From assembly GCF_020283565.1 (NCBI RefSeq), contig NC_060061.1, forward strand, positions 14,297,362 through 14,361,361: DNA of 64,000 bases. Direction: 5' to 3'. Position numbers and translations under genes: made by a program. Shown here one piece after another: positions 59,352 to 64,000 of this stretch. Every line of letters starts with the position of its first letter. The first letter of the stretch is position 1. Under the pieces are notes generated by a model that ran no database searches, was not told where the DNA came from, and worked only from the letters and a program-made list of their open reading frames with translations. This DNA is from Trifolium pratense (lineage: Eukaryota; Streptophyta; Magnoliopsida; Fabales; Fabaceae).

Positions 59352-60694
59352 ATCAATTAATCGTTGCTTTCGTGACTCTTTCATTGAAATTTGGTTTCCT
59401 ATGAGACTCTTATTACAATCTGTCTATCCGTTCGGATTTCGATCATCAAAATTATTTTTCTCATTCGTTTATCGGTCCAATTAGGTGATATTGAATGGTC
59501 GGATTGATTAAACTTGAAATCTCCAATCAAAATCGGTAGTTTCAGTATGAGACCGGTATTACAATTTTTCTATCCATTCGGGGTCCGATCATCAAAATTA
59601 TTTTTCTCATCCGTTTGTCAGTCTAATTAGGTGATATTGAACGATCGGATTGATTAAATTTGAAATCTCCAATTAAAATCGATAGTTTCAGTAAAAGATG
59701 ACCCTTTCGTTAAAACTAGGTTTCTGATGTAACTGTTATTACAATCTGTTTATCCATTCGGAGTCCGATCATCAAAATTATTTTTCTCATTCGTTTGTCA
59801 GTCCAATTAGGTGATATTGAACGACCGGATTGATTAAATTTGAAATCTCCAATCAAAATCGGTAGTTTGAGCCAAATTTCATGACCCTTTCATTAAAACT
59901 AGCTTTATAGTGAGACTATTTTTACGATCTATCTATACATCCGGAGTTCGATGATCAAAATTCTTTTTTTCATTTGTTTGTTAGTCCAATTTGGTGATAT
60001 TGAACGGTCAGATTGATAAAATTCGAAATCTAAAGTCAAAACCAGTCGTTTTAGTCAAATTTCACGACCCTTTCATTAAAACTAGCTTTCCAATGAGACT
60101 ATTATTACGATATGTCTATACATCCGGAGTCCGATGATCAAAATTCTTTTTCTCATTTGTTTGTTAGTCTAATTAGGTGATATTGAACGGTCGGATTGAT
60201 AAAATTCGAAATCTTCAGTCAAGATCGGTAGTTTTAGTCAAACTTCATGACCATTTCATTAACACTAGGTTTCTTATGAGATTGTTATTACAACATTTCT
60301 ATCCATTCGGAGTTCGATCATTAAAATTCTTTTTCTCATTTGTTTGATAGTCTAGTTAGGTGATATTGAACAGTTCGATTGATAGAATTCGAAATCTCGA
60401 GTAAAAATCGATAGTTTTAGTCTAACTTCATGACCCTTTTCGTTAAGACTAGGTTTACAATGAGATTGTTATTACAATCTGTCCATACATCCGGAGTCCG
60501 ATGATCAAAATTCTTTTTCTCATTTGTTTGTTAGTCCAATTAGGTGATACTGAACGGTCGGATTGATAAAGTTCGAAATCTTCAGTCAAAATCGATAGTT
60601 TTAGTCAAACTTCATGACCATTTTATTAAAACTAGGTTTCCTATGAGACTGTTATTACAATCTTTCTATCCATTCGGAGTCCGATCATCAAAAT
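59352..60694. repeat. Satellite-like array, monomer about 183 bp, about 7 copies
   Basis: The anchor phrase gatcatcaaaatt (or gatgatcaaaatt) starts at 59441, 59587, 59767, 59950, 60133, 60316, 60500 and 60683: one interval of 146, one of 180 and five of 183-184. Each unit has the order tccattcggagtccgatcat, ttttctcattcgtttgt, aattaggtgatattgaacgg, tcggattgat, and gtttcctatgagact. Copies differ at roughly one base in ten. There is no coding sequence. The length is close to one plant nucleosome repeat. Confidence 0.9.
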
Positions 60695-60830
60695 TTTAGC
60701 TCAACTGACAAATAATGTCAAAATTGTTAAGTCGGACATTATGATCGAAATTTGAACCCCGACTCATTCACTTGTGTGTGTGAATTTATAATCATTTGTC
60801 ATTTCATTTATCTAAAAAAATTAATTCTTT
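60695..60830 (+). mobile_element. tRNA-derived SINE
   Basis: A-box-like agctcaactgaca, B-box-like tttgaaccccgac, then a tail ending in ctaaaaaaa. It starts exactly where the satellite array stops, so insertion may mark or cause the array end. A related minus-strand piece is at 62835-62920. Confidence 0.55.
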
Positions 60831-61038
60831 ATATAATTTAATAAATATTACTAGTTAATTCCATTAATTTTATACTATACACTTTAAATTCTCATCAAAT
60901 TAAGTTAGTGAGCTTATATTTTACCGGGATGAGCATTAACAAATTAAGTTAGTATTAGAAATTTCCTTAATCCTTATCCAAAAGTATATTTTTTTCTATT
61001 CATATCCAAACGACCAAAAGTGATTTATTAAAAAAAAA

Positions 61039-61379
61039 GTTTAACTACACATTTGGTCCCTTACGTTTATTTTAGGTTTTAATTTGGTCCCTTACGTTTA
61101 AAAAGTATCAATTTGGTCCCTTACGTTTATTTTAAGTTTCAAGTTAGTCCTTTCCGTTAGTTTTGTCACTAACACCGTTTGAATAGTACACGTGTCAGCG
61201 TGTCCAAGTGCCACGTGTCAGTCCACGTATGCAAATTGACTGCCACATGTGACAAAATTGACGGAAAGGACCAACATGAAACCTAAAATAAACATAAGGG
61301 ACCAAATTGATACTTTTTAAACGTAAGGGACCAAATTGAAACCTAAAATAAACGTAAGGGACCAAATGTATAGTTAAGC
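61039..61379. mobile_element. Mutator-type MITE, 341 bp, second copy
   Basis: Same sequence family as 57610-57952, flanked by nine A residues on each side (61030-61038 and 61380-61388), consistent with a 9-bp duplication of an A tract. The central part is inverted relative to the first copy. Confidence 0.8.
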
Positions 61380-61388
61380 AAAAAAAAA

Positions 61389-62139
61389 CTCAAAATTCCA
61401 AACTTAACAACACTGCAAAACTTGAAGCAGATCTGAAAATGGGAAGAAGCAGATCTGAAAGTGATTTATCAAAGACTCATGGTTAGCAACAAGTGCATCT
61501 AGCATAATGGAAAAACTGAAAAATTGGGATTTTTTAATTTTTATTCTTAACAATATTAAAATAGAGAAAAAACAAAACATAAATCGTTCTAAACCTGAAC
61601 TACACACTCATAAATCTTCCCTTTATATGCTATAACGAGGACCCTTTGTGTCTAGATGAGTGTCGTTGAAGAGAGGGAGTGAGGGACGGAGCACAATTGT
61701 TGAAATGAAATGATGTGGAAGATGAAGCATTTGTGGAGGTTGTGGGAGAATTTCATGTTTGGAGGAGAAAGAATGAGAGTTGGAAGAGAAAGTCCCGAAG
61801 AGAGAGAACCTCTGAGAATGCACAAAAGAGATGAATGATAGAGACAGTAAGAAAGAAATCATGTGGGGAGGGTGTATCATATTATTGTGGAACAAGATCA
61901 ATCTAAAGGTAAGTATTGCTTGTCCATTCCTTGTCCACCATAGACCATTTGTCATGCCCGTCCATATTAGAATTGGTCATAATACAAATACTAAAATGAA
62001 GTAAAATTCATAGATTTAAAATCAACAAAAGATGCGAAATTCCTCTTCCTCTTGAATATGTTGCAAATCTTAATGGAGTCTACCTCCACACTTTCAGTAA
62101 TAAAAGAAAATAAAACCACAAATAAGGAAATTGGAATGG
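61389..62139. other. No gene identified
   Basis: Minus-strand frames at 61623-61955 and 61991-62263 begin without recognisable domains, and the second overlaps the inverted repeat. I do not call them genes. Confidence 0.4.
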
Positions 62140-62834
62140 ATATGACGTCACTTGCATCCATGGTTCCTCCCTTCAATTTCCAGGTATTTTCCAGCGCAGT
62201 ACCTCCCTCCTCTTTTTTACGTGCAGATATGACATAAGAACCTCTCTTTTTGGTTTGGGTCAAATCAAAATATTAAGCCCATATTGTCTTCTTTTCATTA
62301 GGCTAGCTTGGTCAAATTGCTTTTTAATCTTTTACTATTCACATCACACTCAACCATAAACCTATTAAGTTCAACCAAGAAAATAAAAATTATATAAAAT
62401 ATTATTTTAATAGAGAAAAACACTTAATTGACTCAATAAACCAAAAAATGAAATTTATTTAAAATGATTTTAAATTAAACATTAAACTAATACAATGATA
62501 TTAAGACTTATTAAAAAGACTCTAAAAATAGTGACTAATGAGAATTCATCAATATTATAGACCAAGTACACCAATTATTCAATGATACTAAAAAAATATT
62601 TTTTGCTTATAAAATGGGACGGAAGGAAGAACAAAGAAAGTACATTAAGAGTTAAACAGATAATAATTTGTATTATTCGTGTGTTTCCAACAATGTCTCT
62701 TATTTTTATGCATGTTTTATAAAAAAAAATACAAAAAGAATATAGATGAAAATAAGTGAGAAACAATACAAAGAATTAATGATATTTTGATAAAGTAATA
62801 TAATATTGCAAAACTTTATGCGATTATTTAAATA

Positions 62835-62920
62835 TAACGAGTTTTTTTTAGATAGACGAAATGACGTCCGACCTAACAATTTCGACATTTCTGTCAATTG
62901 TGCTAAGATTTGTGAACAGT
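62835..62920 (-). mobile_element. SINE-like fragment
   Basis: Read on the minus strand, acaattgacagaaatgtcga followed by aattgttaggtcggacgtca matches the body of the SINE at 60695-60830. Confidence 0.4.
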
Positions 62921-64000
62921 TAAATATATTTGTAGATATTTAAATATAACAAGTTATTTGATAAATAATACTAATAAATACATAAATATTGTAAAAAAAA
63001 ATACATAATATAATAAGAGTTTCATTTACGTAAAAAAACAAAAAAAAGAAGTTTCATAGAAATAAAATAAAACAATAAGGGTTAGTATTTTTTTTATAAA
63101 CCATTGCTTTGTATTTTGTTAATATATAATATTCAATTTCACATGACATGCATGTTTTCAAGAGTCATATTTAATACGTGATAGAAATGAGAGAGATATT
63201 ATTTCTTTGCAAGTTATATTCATGGACATTTTTTTACGCAAAGCTATATTCATGGACATACAATTGTTTTGTTGTGTTATTTGTTATTGAAATGCATGAC
63301 TATAATCATATTTAACCAATGAGAATGTGGATGAAAGAAAATCAAATAAGTGTAAATTATCTAATATTTTAAATTTGTTATTGATGGTAGCTCTGCAAGT
63401 GCACAGAATCGCAACCAAGTAATAAAGTGATAAGTTATCGTTCTCCACAGGGATTGTGCCAAAATTAATAGTTTCACTTATGAATTTAGATAGTTTGCAT
63501 TCGCTTTGGTGTTTAGAGATAGTTGTGCTGATAAAATAAAGTGCAGGAAAATAAATGACTGAATAAATAAATAACAGTAAAATAAAAGTGTGTGTGTCCA
63601 CGCGGGGTAGTTAAGTGTGGTTGAATCTCTCCCTTACTCCTGCTTGGTGGTTATTCCCTTGTTTTCCTCTATCAGAATTAGACTATTAAATATAGGTTCA
63701 GAAGCACTCGTTCCCTATTTCTATTACAAACTGTTCAGAGCCTAGTTAGGGTTGCCTTTACTCAGCTTAAATATCCTTGCCCTAGCCAGTTCCACTTTTT
63801 CGTTACAAACTTTGACATCATTACCTTTAAGGCTCAATGTGTCACAAACTGTCACGTGTGCTCTAAGATCTCAGATACTGAATTTAATGGTCTCATCTTG
63901 GCCATAACACACCGTCCTTCATTCGGGTTTAATAGCTTAATTTGTTTTATATCTGATATCCACTAGCTCCTTAGATTTTATTCTAATGTGATCAGTATTA
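62921..64000. other. Intergenic; common dispersed repeat from about 63390
   Basis: From about 63390 the phrases gcaagtgcacagaatcgcaa, ccaagtaataaagtg and tcgttctccacagggattg are of a kind widespread in plant genomes as part of Ty3/gypsy or related repeats; ends lie outside or were not found. No gene is seen. Confidence 0.4.

Larger units (their letters stand above)
57123..62590. repeat. Two inverted copies of a 0.35-0.45 kb repeat, 4.7 kb apart
   Basis: 57123-57470 and 62140-62590 are imperfect inverted copies. Shared blocks include ttagtatcattgaataattg, ttctcattagtcactatttt, tttggtttattgagtcaatt, tttgaccaagctagccc..atg, cttaatattttgatttgacc and accatggat..gcaagtgacg. No target duplication is clear. 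The DNA between holds the 183-bp array, two Mutator-type MITEs, a hairpin-ended MITE and SINEs. It is either one large TIR or foldback element or two independent copies in opposite orientation. Confidence 0.6.

Noticed and set aside
61623..62263. Two minus-strand frames of about 100 residues
   Set aside because: No domain, and the second overlaps the inverted repeat, so it is more likely repeat-derived than a gene.

Overview
The window is nuclear DNA of a flowering plant, most likely a papilionoid legume of the Medicago/Trifolium clade. It is AT-rich, has GT-AG introns, Stowaway, hAT, Mutator-like and CACTA-like elements, a SIRE-type Ty1/copia element and tRNA-derived SINEs. The beta-xylosidase resembles, as I remember it, the Medicago beta-xylosidase/arabinofuranosidase Xyl1. 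The species call is inference.

Layout, left to right. 0-5 kb: the left edge is a perfect 114-bp palindrome, followed by the 5' half of a minus-strand aspartic protease gene whose third exon is split by a 2.8-kb solo-LTR-like insertion (5-bp target duplication AAGGG). 5-14 kb: mostly gene-poor, with foldback, Helitron, Stowaway, CACTA and SINE remnants and one weak small spliced gene candidate (minus strand, 9.8-10.3 kb). 14.3-15.1 kb: a two-exon secreted cysteine-rich defensin-like gene with decayed copies of its second exon in its intron. 16.4-20.1 kb: a 3.7-kb element with matching ends, subterminal ACATCTG repeats and gene-like fragments inside. 20-28.5 kb: a decayed SIRE-like copia element (minus) split by a second 2.7-kb solo-LTR-like element (target duplication AGTTC). 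28.5-29.2 kb: a hAT MITE with an 8-bp target duplication.

29.6-54.3 kb is the gene-bearing core. It holds a plastid-type FAD amine-oxidase-like enzyme (single exon, minus), a single-finger CCCH protein (three coding exons, minus), a WRKY19-like Cys/His-repeat protein without a WRKY domain (minus), nuclear-encoded ribosomal protein S16 (two exons, plus) and a seven-exon GH3 beta-D-xylosidase of 774 aa (minus). These are ordinary unlinked housekeeping, regulatory and cell-wall genes; I see no operon-like or pathway logic among them.

54.6-64 kb is repeat territory: a hAT element with internal tandem copies of its own end, two Mutator-type MITEs with 9-bp target duplications, an array of about 183-bp monomers lying between inverted repeats some 5 kb apart, and SINE copies. 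The most interesting non-gene signal is a family of short elements whose two ends are each about 30-bp hairpins around GTGCCC/GGGCAC. It occurs as four complete copies and one lone end in 64 kb.

Several long open frames begin at a non-ATG codon. Starts given here were moved to the supported ATG (WRKY19-like, S16, xylosidase). Exon borders were read by eye from GT/AG sites and reading phase.
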